From NCBI RefSeq assembly GCF_029892155.1, contig NZ_JARZAG010000008.1, positions 248,001-312,000 on the forward strand: a DNA stretch of 64,000 bases. The letters are read 5' to 3'. A program made the position numbers and the translations under genes. Below the pieces are notes generated by a model. The model was given only the letters and a program-made list of their open reading frames with translations, was not told where the DNA came from and ran no database searches. This DNA is from Kitasatospora sp. GAS204B. Lineage in GTDB: Bacteria > Actinomycetota > Actinomycetes > Streptomycetales > Streptomycetaceae. The number at the start of each line of letters is the position of its first letter. Positions within the stretch are counted from its first letter, which is position 1. Shown here piece after piece: positions 9,066-17,281 of this stretch.

Positions 9066-9650
9066 TCAGCCCTGTTCTCCGGCTTCCGGGCTCGGCGGCA
9101 GGGTCGGGTAGTCGGGGATCGGATACACGCCGACGGCGAACCCGTGGACCGTCTCGCCGGAACGCGGCAGCTTGTCGAACTCGTGGATCACCTGCTCGAT
9201 GCGCTCCCAGAACTCGGCCGCCTGCTCCTCGGAGATCCGGGCCCGCCGGATGAACTGACGCAGCTGCCCGAGCTCGTACGCCGCAGCCGATTCCTTCGCC
9301 GCCACCTCGAAATCGTTGAAGTCCGGCGGCAGCGCGCCGCCGGTCGTCTGCCGGCCGAGGCCGACGAAGAACATCCGCGCGGTGCGGCCGTAGTAGCGCT
9401 CCTCGATCGCCCGGACCCGGCGGGTCCGCACCACGCGCAGCAGACCGGCCTTGGCCAGGACCCCGACGTGATGCGCGACGGTGCTCTTCGGCCGCTTGAC
9501 CGCGGCGGCGAGCTCGGTGACGGTCGCGGCGCGCTCGTGCAGCAGGCCGAGGATGGTGGTGCGCAGCGGGTCACTGATGGCCCGCACCTGTTCGGCGCTG
9601 GTGAGCTCGATCGTCTCATCGAGGTCGTAGTCCGGAGTGTTGCTCGACAT
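9066..9650 (-). CDS. ArsR-type winged-helix transcriptional regulator
   Basis: This 194-residue regulator has an N-terminal winged helix (about residues 20-100): VRAISDPLRTTILGLLHERAATVTEL, then VKRPKSTVAHHVGVLAKAGLL as recognition helix, then the wing RVVRTRRVRAIEERYYGR. The C-terminal half (ISEEQAAEFWERIEQVIHEF) is a helical effector or dimer region; no metal-binding CxC is present, so a metal sensor is unlikely. It is transcribed divergently from the dienelactone-hydrolase-like gene 73 bp away, which is therefore its most likely target. Confidence 0.9.
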   Translation of the reverse strand: MSSNTPDYDLDETIELTSAEQVRAISDPLRTTILGLLHERAATVTELAAAVKRPKSTVAHHVGVLAKAGLLRVVRTRRVRAIEERYYGRTARMFFVGLGRQTTGGALPPDFNDFEVAAKESAAAYELGQLRQFIRRARISEEQAAEFWERIEQVIHEFDKLPRSGETVHGFAVGVYPIPDYPTLPPSPEAGEQG

Positions 9651-9723
9651 GGTCGAATGAGACTAGCATCGTCGATTGTTCGAGAAATTTGGATCGTTCA
9701 GCGAAGTCGAAAGCGGGCAGGCC

Positions 9724-10302
9724 ATGGCCGAGGTTGTGCTGTTCCACCACGCTCAGGGGCTGACCCCCGGAGTCGAGGCCTTCGCGGCCGAGCTCCGCCG
9801 GGCAGGCCACACCGTCCACGTCCCGGACCTCTATGAGGGGCACACCTTCGACACCCTGGAGCAGGGCATCGGCTACGCGAGCCGGACCGGGTTCGGCACC
9901 ATCATGGAGCGCGGCCTCGCCGCTGCCGCGTCGCTCAGCAGCGAGGTGGTCTATGCGGGCTTCTCCCTCGGCGTCATGCCGGCCCAGCGCCTGGCCCAGA
10001 CCCGCGCCGGCACCAAGGGTGCTCTGCTGTTCCACTCCTGCCTCCCGGTGTCCGAGTTCGGCGAGGCCTGGCCGGCCGACGTCCCGGTGCAGGTGCACGG
10101 GATGGACGGTGACCCGTTCTTCGCCGACGAGGGCGACCTCGACGCCGCCAAGGAGCTGACCGCCGCCACTGAGCGCGCCGAACTGTTCCTCTACCCCGGC
10201 AAGCAGCACCTGTTCGCAGACTCCTCGCTGCCGTCGTACGACCAGGCTGCGGCCGAGTTGCTCACCCGGCGTGTCATCGGGTTCCTCGACGGCCTGCGGT
10301 AG
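9724..10302 (+). CDS. Dienelactone hydrolase family protein
   Basis: This compact 192-residue alpha/beta hydrolase starts MAEVVLFHHAQGLTPGVEAFAAEL. The nucleophile elbow reads AGFSLG, with Ser near residue 80, where classical dienelactone hydrolases have Cys. The likely acid lies in HGMDGDPFFADEGD (about residue 125-132) and the base in YPGKQHLFADSS (His about 162). The ATG at 9724 is preferred over a TTG 48 bp earlier because the fold begins there. It is divergent from the ArsR-type gene. The substrate is unknown; many such proteins are general small esterases. Confidence 0.88.
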   Translation: MAEVVLFHHAQGLTPGVEAFAAELRRAGHTVHVPDLYEGHTFDTLEQGIGYASRTGFGTIMERGLAAAASLSSEVVYAGFSLGVMPAQRLAQTRAGTKGALLFHSCLPVSEFGEAWPADVPVQVHGMDGDPFFADEGDLDAAKELTAATERAELFLYPGKQHLFADSSLPSYDQAAAELLTRRVIGFLDGLR

Positions 10303-10544
10303 GCGGGGTCCGCGTCGCGGGCATCCTCATCCGGCCGGCCCGGTGATCCGAGTTCAGGGAGGCTTCGCCATCCTCGAACGTGCTGGTCGGGGGTGCTGGC
10401 GTGGCAGCTCTCCGAGGTGCTCGCGCTGGTCGTGGGCGGGAGTCTGTGGTCTTGATCGTCTGCCCGGGTGGGGCTGGAGCGGCGGTGCTGGCGGCAGCAA
10501 ATCCGCTCGCCCGCCCAGGCGATCGGCGTTAGCGTCCGCGGGTG

Positions 10545-11036
10545 ATGACAGCAGACGACGTACTGGCCATCCTCGCCATGCTGCGGCGGGCGGAGGTGGA
10601 CATCTGGATCGGTGGTGGCTGGGGCGTCGATGCCCTCATTGGTGAGCAGACTCGCCAGCACCGTGACCTGGACCTGATGCACCGGAAGGACCAGGAGCCA
10701 GCGGTGATGGCGGCGCTCGCGGAAGCCGGCTTCGCCGAGACCCTCGATTGGCGGCCGGTGCGGTTCGTGGTCACCGACCCAAGCGGTCGAGAGATCGATC
10801 TGCACCCGCTGGTCTTCGCCGCCGACGGGTCCGCGGTCCAGGCCTCTACCGACGCCGAGCACCCATTCACCTATCCCGCCTCGTGCCTTGTCACGGGAAA
10901 GATCCGGGGGACCGTCGTTGGCTGCCTGTCACCCGAACAGCAGGTCTACTTCCACCAGGGCTACGAACCGGCGGATCGCGACCGTCACGACATGACACAA
11001 CTCCGACAGGCCTTCGCCATCGCCACCCACTTCTGA
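10545..11036 (+). CDS. Nucleotidyltransferase (aminoglycoside/lincosamide adenylyltransferase-like)
   Basis: This 163-residue protein carries the nucleotidyltransferase signature IWIGGGWGVDALIGEQTR followed by HRDLDLMHRKD (about residues 24-50), in which the DLD aspartates bind the metal-nucleotide. A third carboxylate is in REIDLHPLVF near residue 85. This arrangement is that of the ANT(2'')/LinB group, which transfers AMP to antibiotic hydroxyls. In actinomycetes most such chromosomal genes have no proven resistance role, so resistance is inference only. The start could also be the GTG three bases upstream; no ribosome site is obvious. Confidence 0.8.
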   Translation: MTADDVLAILAMLRRAEVDIWIGGGWGVDALIGEQTRQHRDLDLMHRKDQEPAVMAALAEAGFAETLDWRPVRFVVTDPSGREIDLHPLVFAADGSAVQASTDAEHPFTYPASCLVTGKIRGTVVGCLSPEQQVYFHQGYEPADRDRHDMTQLRQAFAIATHF

Positions 11037-11293
11037 CCACCCTCTGAGCTGGCGGTTCCCGGACTACGTGACACGCTTGTTGGAGCCAAGTGGTCACGCT
11101 CGTTGATCTACCCGGGCGCCCCAAGCGGGGAGTCCAGCCGCGCTTGCTCCGTACCACCTGGCGCGCCTCCCCCTCGTGCCGGGTTCGGAGCGGAGTCGGC
11201 TCCCGTAGCGTTCGTGGAGGGGTGTTGATCAGATGGCCAGTCCGCTGAGGTAGAGGTCGCCCGCGCAGTCGAGGGTTTCTTCTGGAACGAAAA

Positions 11294-11325
11294 CGTCCCG
11301 CCGGCCATGGGGAACCGGCGGGACG
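11294..11325 (-). terminator. Hairpin terminator downstream of the micro-gene/acetyltransferase group
   Basis: A perfect 11-bp inverted repeat (CGTCCCGCCGG, 11294-11304, with its complement 11315-11325, 10-base loop) begins 22 bases after the stop codon of the 53-residue gene on the minus strand. Its position supports that gene being a real transcribed unit. Confidence 0.65.
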
Positions 11326-11347
11326 AGCTCGCTAAACCTGGATCACC

Positions 11348-11509
11348 TCAGGCATTGGCATCGCCCGGCCAGCCCTGAGCGCGGGACTCCGTGGAGTCCT
11401 CCGAACCGTCCAGCTCATTCGGCTGACTCGGTGTGTCCACAGAGTCGGTGCTGACCTCGGTCTTGTCGACCGGCGCGATACGGGGTGATACGCGACCTGG
11501 ATCCACCAT
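11348..11509 (-). CDS. 53-residue acidic peptide, unrecognised
   Basis: This short gene is supported by an excellent ribosome site (AGGAGG, 5 bases before the ATG, complement of 11515-11520) and by the hairpin just after its stop. The peptide starts MVDPGRVSPRIAPVDKTEV, has a Ser/Thr/Asp/Glu-rich middle (SVDTPSQPNELDGSEDSTES) and ends AQGWPGDANA. It has no cysteine, no signal peptide and no hydrophobic segment. It follows the acetyltransferase gene by 74 bp on the same strand. I do not recognise it; a modified-peptide precursor or a small intrinsically disordered partner are both possible. Confidence 0.6.
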   Translation of the reverse strand: MVDPGRVSPRIAPVDKTEVSTDSVDTPSQPNELDGSEDSTESRAQGWPGDANA

Positions 11510-11583
11510 GGTGTCCTCCTATGTTGAATGCGCGTGAGTGCGCTTGGTGATTGCCGCTGAAACCCGGTTGGTTCCCGGCAGGT

Positions 11584-12129
11584 TCATGAGGGGTGGGGGC
11601 GGCGCAGTTGCTCACTCGACATCCTGAACAGCAGAAAATCGGCGCGGATGCCACGCTGCTCCACGTACTGGTTCTCCCGACCCTGCTGTTCGAAGCCCAC
11701 TCGTCGGAGGAGCTTCGCGGACGCCGTGTTGCGGGCGTCACAGGTGGCCGCGATCCGTTTCACGCCCCTGGCGAAGAGGCGGTCCGCCACAGCGGTCATC
11801 GCTTCGGTCGCGTAGCCCCGGTGATGCGTGTCGGGGGCCAGCGTGATGCCCACCGTTGCCTGACCACGGCCGCTCTCCGTCGCGACAGCGAGATCACCGA
11901 TCAGGCCGGGCCGCCGGTACAGCTCGATCGCGTACTGGAAGACGCCGGGCACGTCGGGATTCTCCGTGAGGTAGCCGGCAACGATCGCCTCTGCCTCCGC
12001 TTGATCGATCGGCGAGCACCAGGACTGGTAACGGGCGACACAGGGGTCGGAGCGGTACCGGGCCAGGGCCGGCGCATCGTCACGGCTGAACCGCCGTAGC
12101 CGAAGCCGACGGGTCACGATCTCGGTCAT
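11584..12129 (-). CDS. GNAT-family N-acetyltransferase (RimJ/RimL-like)
   Basis: This 181-residue acetyltransferase opens MTEIVTRRLRLRRFSRDDAPAL, the usual N-terminus of the RimJ/RimL group, which acetylates ribosomal protein N-termini or small amines. The acetyl-CoA site is seen as VGITLAPDTHHRGYATEAM with the family's R-G-x-A loop near residues 102-110. It ends with the common GFEQQGRENQYVEQRG. The ATG at 12129 is used because the fold starts there. It lies between two tiny genes on the same strand (49 bp after one, 74 bp before the other), so the three may be cotranscribed. Its substrate could be one of those peptides (speculation). Confidence 0.9.
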   Translation of the reverse strand: MTEIVTRRLRLRRFSRDDAPALARYRSDPCVARYQSWCSPIDQAEAEAIVAGYLTENPDVPGVFQYAIELYRRPGLIGDLAVATESGRGQATVGITLAPDTHHRGYATEAMTAVADRLFARGVKRIAATCDARNTASAKLLRRVGFEQQGRENQYVEQRGIRADFLLFRMSSEQLRRPHPS

Positions 12130-12178
12130 CCATCCCTGCCCTGGCAATACCGGATCTCGAAACCGGAACCGCGGCCTG

Positions 12179-12340
12179 TCAGAAGCAGCTCAATGCGCTG
12201 CCGCCGCAAGCCTCGGGGGTTGCCTGGCCTGCGGCTTCCACCGCGGTGTGCGGGGCTGAACCCGCGTAGGTCGGCGTGGCCGCGATGCCGAGCATCAAGG
12301 CCGCCACACCGACTATTACTCGAACTACCCGTCTGAGCAC
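12179..12340 (-). CDS. 53-residue putative secreted peptide with two cysteines
   Basis: A GTG start at 12340 has GGAGG six bases upstream. The encoded peptide begins with a basic-hydrophobic export signal (LRRVVRVIVGVAALMLGIAA, then TPTYAGSA with a likely cleavage after YAG or GSA). The remaining 25 or so residues end TPEACGGSALSCF, so the two cysteines could form one small disulfide loop, or be modified. The gene is first in the minus-strand group with the acetyltransferase and the acidic 53-mer. I recognise no family, and its size makes statistical support weak. Confidence 0.55.
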   Translation of the reverse strand: MLRRVVRVIVGVAALMLGIAATPTYAGSAPHTAVEAAGQATPEACGGSALSCF

Positions 12341-12835
12341 GATGGTCCTCCAAGGCCGCGACTGGAACGCTTGCTCTCAGTAGGTCAGTTGCCGGTAGAC
12401 GACCGATCAACAACCGATAGACAGAGCAGCCGTCGGAATCGGCACGTGAGGCAGTACCCACCGGGACGATCGCCAAGCGGGACCCTCCCGCAGTACCCCA
12501 GCGGGTCCACCACGGGAGCCGGGGCCAAGGGGGGACAGCCCCGAGGAACGGAACGGGCAGGACACCGAGACCAGTCCCGCTGGGCATCGCCACCCGATAC
12601 GACGAAACCCCAGACAGCAGCCCCGCCGGCCTCCATCTGCGGGAGAGTGATCTGGATCAAGGTCCTCACCAGGACCACCAATCGATCACGACTCGATACG
12701 CGCCGGCGTCGGCCTCGCGCAGTGGATTCCGCGATGGCGTCGCGCAGGTCCCCGGGCATCGGTGGAACTGCTCACCGAGGCTGCTCATTGCCCGCTGGGT
12801 ACGCTCTCAAACGACGTCACCCCAAAGGGAGCATC
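12341..12835. other. Intergenic region, nothing supported
   Basis: This stretch of nearly 500 bases separates the micro-gene group from the CutA stump. A minus-strand reading of 124 codons (12385-12759) exists but has a basic, Cys/Arg-rich sequence with no family resemblance and no ribosome site, so I do not call it. The minus-strand promoter of the micro-gene group and the plus-strand promoter of the former cutA should both lie here. Confidence 0.5.
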
Positions 12836-13030
12836 ATGGCCGGCTACATCACTGTCCTGACCACCACCGACAGCGCGGCGCGCGCCGAGGAACTTGCCCG
12901 CGCCGGTGTGAGCGCGCGGGTCGCGGCCTGCGCCCAGATCGACGGTCCGATCAAGTCTGTGTACTGGTGGGAGGGTTCCGTCCGGGCGGACGAGGAGTGG
13001 CGCGTGCTCTACAAGCCGGCACTACCGTCA
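12836..13030 (+). pseudogene. cutA: CutA1-type divalent-cation tolerance protein, truncated
   Basis: The ATG at 12836 has AAAGGGAG upstream and the first 60 or so codons are a good CutA1 N-terminus: YITVLTTTDSAARAEELARA, then VAACAQIDGPIKSVYWWEG and EEWRVLYK. A normal CutA1 is about 105 residues and continues with the segment that contributes the trimer core and the C-terminal helix. Here the similarity stops after LYKPA and the DNA changes abruptly to an XRE-type helix-turn-helix in a different frame. The remaining fold could not form the usual trimer, so this is a broken gene, probably by deletion fusing two loci. Confidence 0.8.
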
Positions 13031-13037
13031 AACCCGC

Positions 13038-13291
13038 GGCAACCGACGACAGGATGTCATCGCCGGCCTCGTCGGCATCACCCCCGACTACCTGGGCCAG
13101 ATCGAACGAGGTCTCAAGATTCCCGCCATTCCTGTCCTGCACGCCATAGGAGAGGGCGGGCTTGTCGTTCATGGCCGCCCGGCCTCTCGTCGGCCGCGCC
13201 GTGAGACAGCTCGGCCTCTATCCCCGCAGAGGCGGCAGTCGAGCATGGCAAGATCGCGCTGTCAGCCCTGCAAGCGAGAGGCGTACGTTGA
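13038..13291 (+). pseudogene. Remnant of an XRE-family helix-turn-helix regulator
   Basis: In a frame different from the CutA stump, the DNA reads QDVIAGLVGITPDYLGQIER followed by GLKIPAIPVLHAIGEGG, which is the recognition half of an XRE-type helix-turn-helix. After that the frame degenerates. A matching C-terminus (EAAVEHGKIALSALQARGVR then stop at 13289-13291) is found in another frame, overlapping the TTG start of the NUDIX gene. An ancestral XRE-NUDIX pair with coupled translation has thus lost the N-terminus and centre of the XRE gene while the NUDIX gene stayed intact. Confidence 0.65.
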
Positions 13292-13818
13292 GCAAGTGGA
13301 CCGTTTACGGTAGCCGCACCGTCTACACCAGCCCCTGGGTTGAGCTGGACCTGGTCGATGTCGAGCCTCCGGGTCAGCCCCGGTACGAGCACCACTTGGT
13401 GAAGTGGGCCCCGGTCGCCGCCACCGTGGTCCTCAACAACCGCGGCGAAGTGCTCATGATGTGGCGCCACCGCTTCGCCACCGACACATGGAACTGGGAG
13501 ATCCCCTCCGGCATCGTCGAGGACGGCGAGACGCTGGCGGCCGCCGCCGCCCGTGAGGTCGAGGAGGAAACAGGATGGCGCGTCGCGTCGGTCGAGCCGC
13601 TGGCATACAACCAGCCGGTCGGCGGCATGTCGAACGCCGAGCACCACGTCTTCCTGGCCCGTGATGCCGTGTTCGTTGCGCCACCCGTCGACACGCACGA
13701 GGCCGACCGGATCGAGTGGATTCCGCTCAACAGGATCCAGAACATGATCGACCAGCGGGACATCGTGGCTGGGGTCGCCGTTACCGGTCTGCTGCAGCTC
13801 CTGGCCCGGCGCCCCTAA
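13288..13818 (+). CDS. NUDIX hydrolase
   Basis: This 176-residue NUDIX protein shows the complete NUDIX box GIVEDGETLAAAAAREVEEE-TGW at about residues 76-98 (consensus GX5EX7REUXEEXGU). The N-terminus (SKWTVYGSRTVYTSPWVELDLVDVEPP) and the length resemble ADP-ribose-type pyrophosphatases. The TTG at 13288 is used because it sits at the end of the former XRE gene, has GAGAGG upstream and opens the homologous region. Its stop overlaps by four bases the stop of the convergent HTH-TPR gene. The substrate is not determinable from sequence alone. Confidence 0.9.
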   Translation: MSKWTVYGSRTVYTSPWVELDLVDVEPPGQPRYEHHLVKWAPVAATVVLNNRGEVLMMWRHRFATDTWNWEIPSGIVEDGETLAAAAAREVEEETGWRVASVEPLAYNQPVGGMSNAEHHVFLARDAVFVAPPVDTHEADRIEWIPLNRIQNMIDQRDIVAGVAVTGLLQLLARRP

Positions 13819-15245
13819 CCAGCGTGTGCGGGCACGGCTGCGTTGGTGATTGCATCGCGCAGTTCGCCAACCAGTGGCATGCGGGCCGCGCGAGCGGGAA
13901 TCGCTGCTGCGACCTCGCGTGCGCGGGAGATCACGATGCCGGTTCGGTGAGCGGTCGGGAGGGATTCCAGTGTGTGAACGCCCACCTGCGCAGCCGTGGC
14001 CACCTCTCCCACGCGGATGAGCCCCGCTGCTTGATCAAGCGCGATGAGCGCCCGGTCGAGGTGCTCGACCGGGGCGTACATCGTCAGTGCCTGGTCCAGC
14101 GCGTGCTGGGCGCGCCGGGTGTCGCCGAGCACCGTGTGCATGCTGCCGATGTGCCAGCGGAGCTGGCGCTCGGTGTATCCGTAGGCCGTGTCGGCTTTTT
14201 GATCATCACTCAGGCGGGCGAACGCGCGTTCTGCGATGTGCATCGCCTGGCGGGCATCGTCAGTACGGCCGACACGTGCGAGCGAGCGCGCCTCAAGAGC
14301 CGGGGCCCACGCGGCAGTGGCGCACGCACTGCTCCCGGCCACCAGCCGGGCCCGTTCAGCGAGTTCAGCAGCGGCCTGTGGTGAGCCGAAGTAGAACGGG
14401 ATCACAGCTTCCCGAGCGAGGAGCCACGCTCTCAAAGCGCGGTCGCCGGTCTCCTCGGCGGCCAACTGTGCAGTGCGGAACCACGCGCGAGCCTCGCGGT
14501 GCTCGCCGAGCGCGACAAGCGCCATACCCGCGGTGCCTGCCAGCTGTGCAGTTACGTGGCAGAGCCGTCGGCGATACTCGGTGGACTGGCGCCGGGCGAG
14601 GTGGTGCTGGATCTCAACGAAATCAAGCACGCTCTCGGCGAGGAGCTGGTTCGGTGGGCTCATCTGGTACGAATGCCCATGCTCGGCCGCTGAGCGCTCC
14701 CACTGCTCCATCATCGTCTCACTGAGGCTCTCACCGAGGGTATCCGTCAGCGACCTGCGCACGTCGCCGAGGGCATCCAGCGCAGTTCCGGTAAGCGAAA
14801 CTCCCGCCGATGCGAACAGACCACGCAGTATTGCGCGCCGATCGGAAATCTCCTTCGGAACGTCACCAGTGGAGGACCGCCTGGGGACCGCAGAAGGTGT
14901 CTCTCCGTCGCCCTGGTGCCCTGCTGGGGTGTAGTCCCGGCCGTAACCGAGCCGGTCTGGACGCGTCTCGTACAGACGACATAGGCCGTCCAGATTCACA
15001 TCACCTGGTCGGCCCCGGCCGACTTCCCACACGGAGAGCTGCTGCATTGTCAGTCGACCCCCGGCCACGACGTACGCCGAGGTTGCCTGGCGTAACGTCC
15101 AACCCCGAGCCAGTCTCTGAGCCTGCAGGAGACTCACCTGGCACTCGTGTGCGATCCTCGCGGCGAGGCGCCACGCTGACCAGTCCTCAGCTGCCGCCTG
15201 CTGTCGCAGGTGCGCTACAACCAGCCTGTGATTGATCCGGGACAT
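13815..15245 (-). CDS. XRE-like HTH regulator with tetratricopeptide-type C-terminus
   Basis: This 476-residue regulator has an atypical XRE-like DNA-binding region at about residues 45-90 (TSAYVVAGGRLTMQQLSVWEVGRG, PGDVNLDGLCRLY). A linker follows, then a long helical region from about residue 130 built of TPR-like hairpins (ALVALGEHREARAWFRTAQ, GRTDDARQAMHIAERAF, TVLGDTRRAQHALDQAL). Proteins of this layout are common cluster-associated regulators in Streptomyces and may sense a peptide or metabolite through the TPR part. The ATG at 15245 opens MSRINHRLVVAHLRQQA. The gene is divergent from the terpene-synthase-like gene across a 390-bp region, which makes that gene its probable target. Confidence 0.85.
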   Translation of the reverse strand: MSRINHRLVVAHLRQQAAAEDWSAWRLAARIAHECQVSLLQAQRLARGWTLRQATSAYVVAGGRLTMQQLSVWEVGRGRPGDVNLDGLCRLYETRPDRLGYGRDYTPAGHQGDGETPSAVPRRSSTGDVPKEISDRRAILRGLFASAGVSLTGTALDALGDVRRSLTDTLGESLSETMMEQWERSAAEHGHSYQMSPPNQLLAESVLDFVEIQHHLARRQSTEYRRRLCHVTAQLAGTAGMALVALGEHREARAWFRTAQLAAEETGDRALRAWLLAREAVIPFYFGSPQAAAELAERARLVAGSSACATAAWAPALEARSLARVGRTDDARQAMHIAERAFARLSDDQKADTAYGYTERQLRWHIGSMHTVLGDTRRAQHALDQALTMYAPVEHLDRALIALDQAAGLIRVGEVATAAQVGVHTLESLPTAHRTGIVISRAREVAAAIPARAARMPLVGELRDAITNAAVPAHAG

Positions 15246-15637
15246 GGGACCACGGTAGACCCGACTGGATGCCAGGCGTCGCCGGTTTGGACAGACGCAT
15301 ATGAACAGCAGGCGAGTCTTCACGAGCAGCTTATGAACAACAGCCGCTTTCACGACCAGGCTGCCATTGGCGCCGATGTGGAAATGCCCGACGCTCTGGG
15401 CATGGCAGATCTTGCAGAGCCCCTGCCGCAGCCCGCTATCGGGCTGCCGCTTGTGGACGGAGTCCTGACTGATGATCAGCAGCGCTCGGGCTGTGTCGGC
15501 TGCGGTGCCGAGTCGGCCCCGCACCTCGGCGAATCGCGGACGACCCGGGTGGCGGCCGGCGTGGTGCGAGACGAGCGCGTGCGCCGCTGCACCCCGTGCC
15601 AGTGCAAGCACCGCTCGGGGCATGCGGGGGTAGCGGC
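15246..15637. other. Divergent promoter region, no supported gene
   Basis: The 392 bases between the HTH-TPR and terpene-synthase starts include a locally AT-richer patch (about 15290-15365), consistent with promoter DNA. Both strands stay open for about 130 codons in at least one frame, but neither translation shows a ribosome site, a recognisable domain or normal amino-acid composition. Confidence 0.5.
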
Positions 15638-16816
15638 GTGATCGAGACCGACACCCGGCACCCGGGCCTTCACCGCACTGCCCATGCCTTCCTGGAGCGG
15701 CACACTCTGCACCATGACCCGATGAGCTACCTGGATCACGGCTACGTGAAGCTGTTCCTGGCCGGGTGGCGGGGCTCGACCGGCGAGCCGCTGGAACTGG
15801 CCGCGTGCTGGGGCCTGTTGGTGTGGCGGCTCGATGACGTGCTCGATACGGAGTTGCGCGACGCGGAGCCGACGGCGGTCGAAGTGCTCGTCGACCGGCT
15901 GCTCGATGTCCTGGACGGGGAGCCCACCGAGCCCGCCGATCACCCCACCGCGCGGGCCCTCGCCGAGCTGGTCCAGCGGACCCGGGCGGCGATGCCGGAG
16001 GACTGGTGGACGCGCTACACGGCCGAGTTGGACGCGTGGATCCACGCGGCGGCCGACAAGCTGGAAGGCTACATCCGCCCGCGCCGCACACCGACGCTAC
16101 GGGAGTACCTGACGCTACGACCGATCGACGGCGGCATGCTGCTCGCCGCGATGTGGACCGAACTCGCCCTGCAGTGCGTCACCCCCGACTGGAACAGCCT
16201 GCCGGTCAACTCCCTCCTCAGCTGCTTCTCGACGATCGGCACCCTCACCAACGACCTCGCGGCCGACACGGCCAACCGCCAGGGGGACACCTTCACCGCG
16301 CAAGACGCCCTGGCCCGCACCACCGGGCTGTCCGCCGAGCAGGCCCGCCAGCGAGTGCGGGAGCAACTGACGGCCGAGAAAGCGCGCTTCTGGTTCCTCC
16401 TGACCGCCATCCGCGCCGACGTTCGCACCTGCGACCCCCAAGACCCGATGCCGCTCTCCCCGGTCACGCTGCGGTTCGCGCTGGCACTCGACCAGTTCGG
16501 GCAGGCGCTCACCAACTGGACACTCACCAGCTCCAGATACCGAGCGGACAGCATCGCTCAGCCGCCAGTACCCGAGGGTCCGGCGCCGGGCTGGACGCTG
16601 CACCAGCCGTTCGAGCCGTCCAGCGCGAAGCAGGACCTGCGACAAGTCATCGCCGCCGCCGCCGAACTGGAACAGCACGGGGTAACGACCGCAGCCGAAC
16701 AACTGATCCGGCTGGCAGGGCTGACCATGCGCCTCGTCCACCGGATCGCCGAGGACCTGGAACAACGGCTCGGGCGCCAGTCCGCTGCCGCACTGATCGA
16801 GGAGAAGAGCCGATGA
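15638..16816 (+). CDS. Class I terpene synthase-like protein
   Basis: This 392-residue all-helical protein has the first metal-binding motif of class I terpene cyclases, RLDDVLD (DDxxD form, about residues 65-70), after the WGLLVWRLDD helix. The position of the second (NSE) motif is occupied by LTNDLAADTANRQGDTF at about residue 203, where the usual Ser and Glu are replaced (Ala, Asn), so metal binding there may be altered or use the flanking Asp residues. Diphosphate ionisation of a prenyl substrate is the expected chemistry. The GTG at 15638 has GGGGG just upstream. It is divergent from an HTH-TPR regulator and coupled to the next gene by an ATGA overlap. Confidence 0.78.
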   Translation: MIETDTRHPGLHRTAHAFLERHTLHHDPMSYLDHGYVKLFLAGWRGSTGEPLELAACWGLLVWRLDDVLDTELRDAEPTAVEVLVDRLLDVLDGEPTEPADHPTARALAELVQRTRAAMPEDWWTRYTAELDAWIHAAADKLEGYIRPRRTPTLREYLTLRPIDGGMLLAAMWTELALQCVTPDWNSLPVNSLLSCFSTIGTLTNDLAADTANRQGDTFTAQDALARTTGLSAEQARQRVREQLTAEKARFWFLLTAIRADVRTCDPQDPMPLSPVTLRFALALDQFGQALTNWTLTSSRYRADSIAQPPVPEGPAPGWTLHQPFEPSSAKQDLRQVIAAAAELEQHGVTTAAEQLIRLAGLTMRLVHRIAEDLEQRLGRQSAAALIEEKSR

Positions 16817-17055
16817 CGCCCTACCAGACCACGGCGCTCGCCGAACTGCAGGCCCTCGGCCGCCAGTTGGACGCCGCAGCGAAGCAAGGATCCGACGCCA
16901 CCGTGCTCGACCCGCTGCTCGCCGACATGCGGCACCTGCACCAGGGGATCACCGACCACCTGGCAGACGGCCTCGGCCCGCCGCGCAGCGCCGCAACTCC
17001 CGCGCGGCCTCCAGCCTCCCTCCGTGCAGCCGGTCACGCTCGATCACCGGGGTAG
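16813..17055 (+). CDS. 80-residue protein coupled to the terpene synthase-like gene
   Basis: The ATG overlaps the terpene-synthase stop (ATGA), a strong sign of co-translation. The first 55 residues (TALAELQALGRQLDAAAKQG, LLADMRHLHQGITDHLADGL) look like two amphipathic helices; the last 25 are Pro/Ala/Arg-rich and probably disordered. No family is recognised. A small helical partner or regulator of the cyclase is the simplest idea, based only on the coupling. Confidence 0.65.
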   Translation: MTPYQTTALAELQALGRQLDAAAKQGSDATVLDPLLADMRHLHQGITDHLADGLGPPRSAATPARPPASLRAAGHARSPG

Positions 17056-17281
17056 GCGCGACCACTCGAGCTGCGCTGCACCAGATCGCCGGCCCGGGCT
17101 GCGCCCTTCGATCGTCCTCATCGCTGGTCAGTGGTGCTCGTCGTGCTCGCCGCGGGGCCAGGGGCGGGCAGTGGCTCCCTGTGCGTCGTCGGCCCAGGTG
17201 CTCTCGGGAACCCTGCGCGCCGGGGCAGACGATCGGCGAAAATCGCGTGACCCTACCAATGGCACCCGCGACACTGACGCC

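Noticed and set aside
11108..11308. 66-codon minus-strand frame after the terminator
   Set aside because: Its start codon lies inside the loop of the hairpin terminator and there is no independent ribosome site; Ser/Thr/Pro-rich sequence without family likeness.
12385..12759. 124-codon minus-strand frame between the micro-genes and the CutA stump
   Set aside because: No ribosome site, no recognisable family, unusual Arg/Cys content; could be debris but not supported as a gene.
15246..15637. Coding in the divergent region before the terpene synthase
   Set aside because: Both strands are open but neither translation has normal composition or a ribosome site; it fits promoter DNA better.
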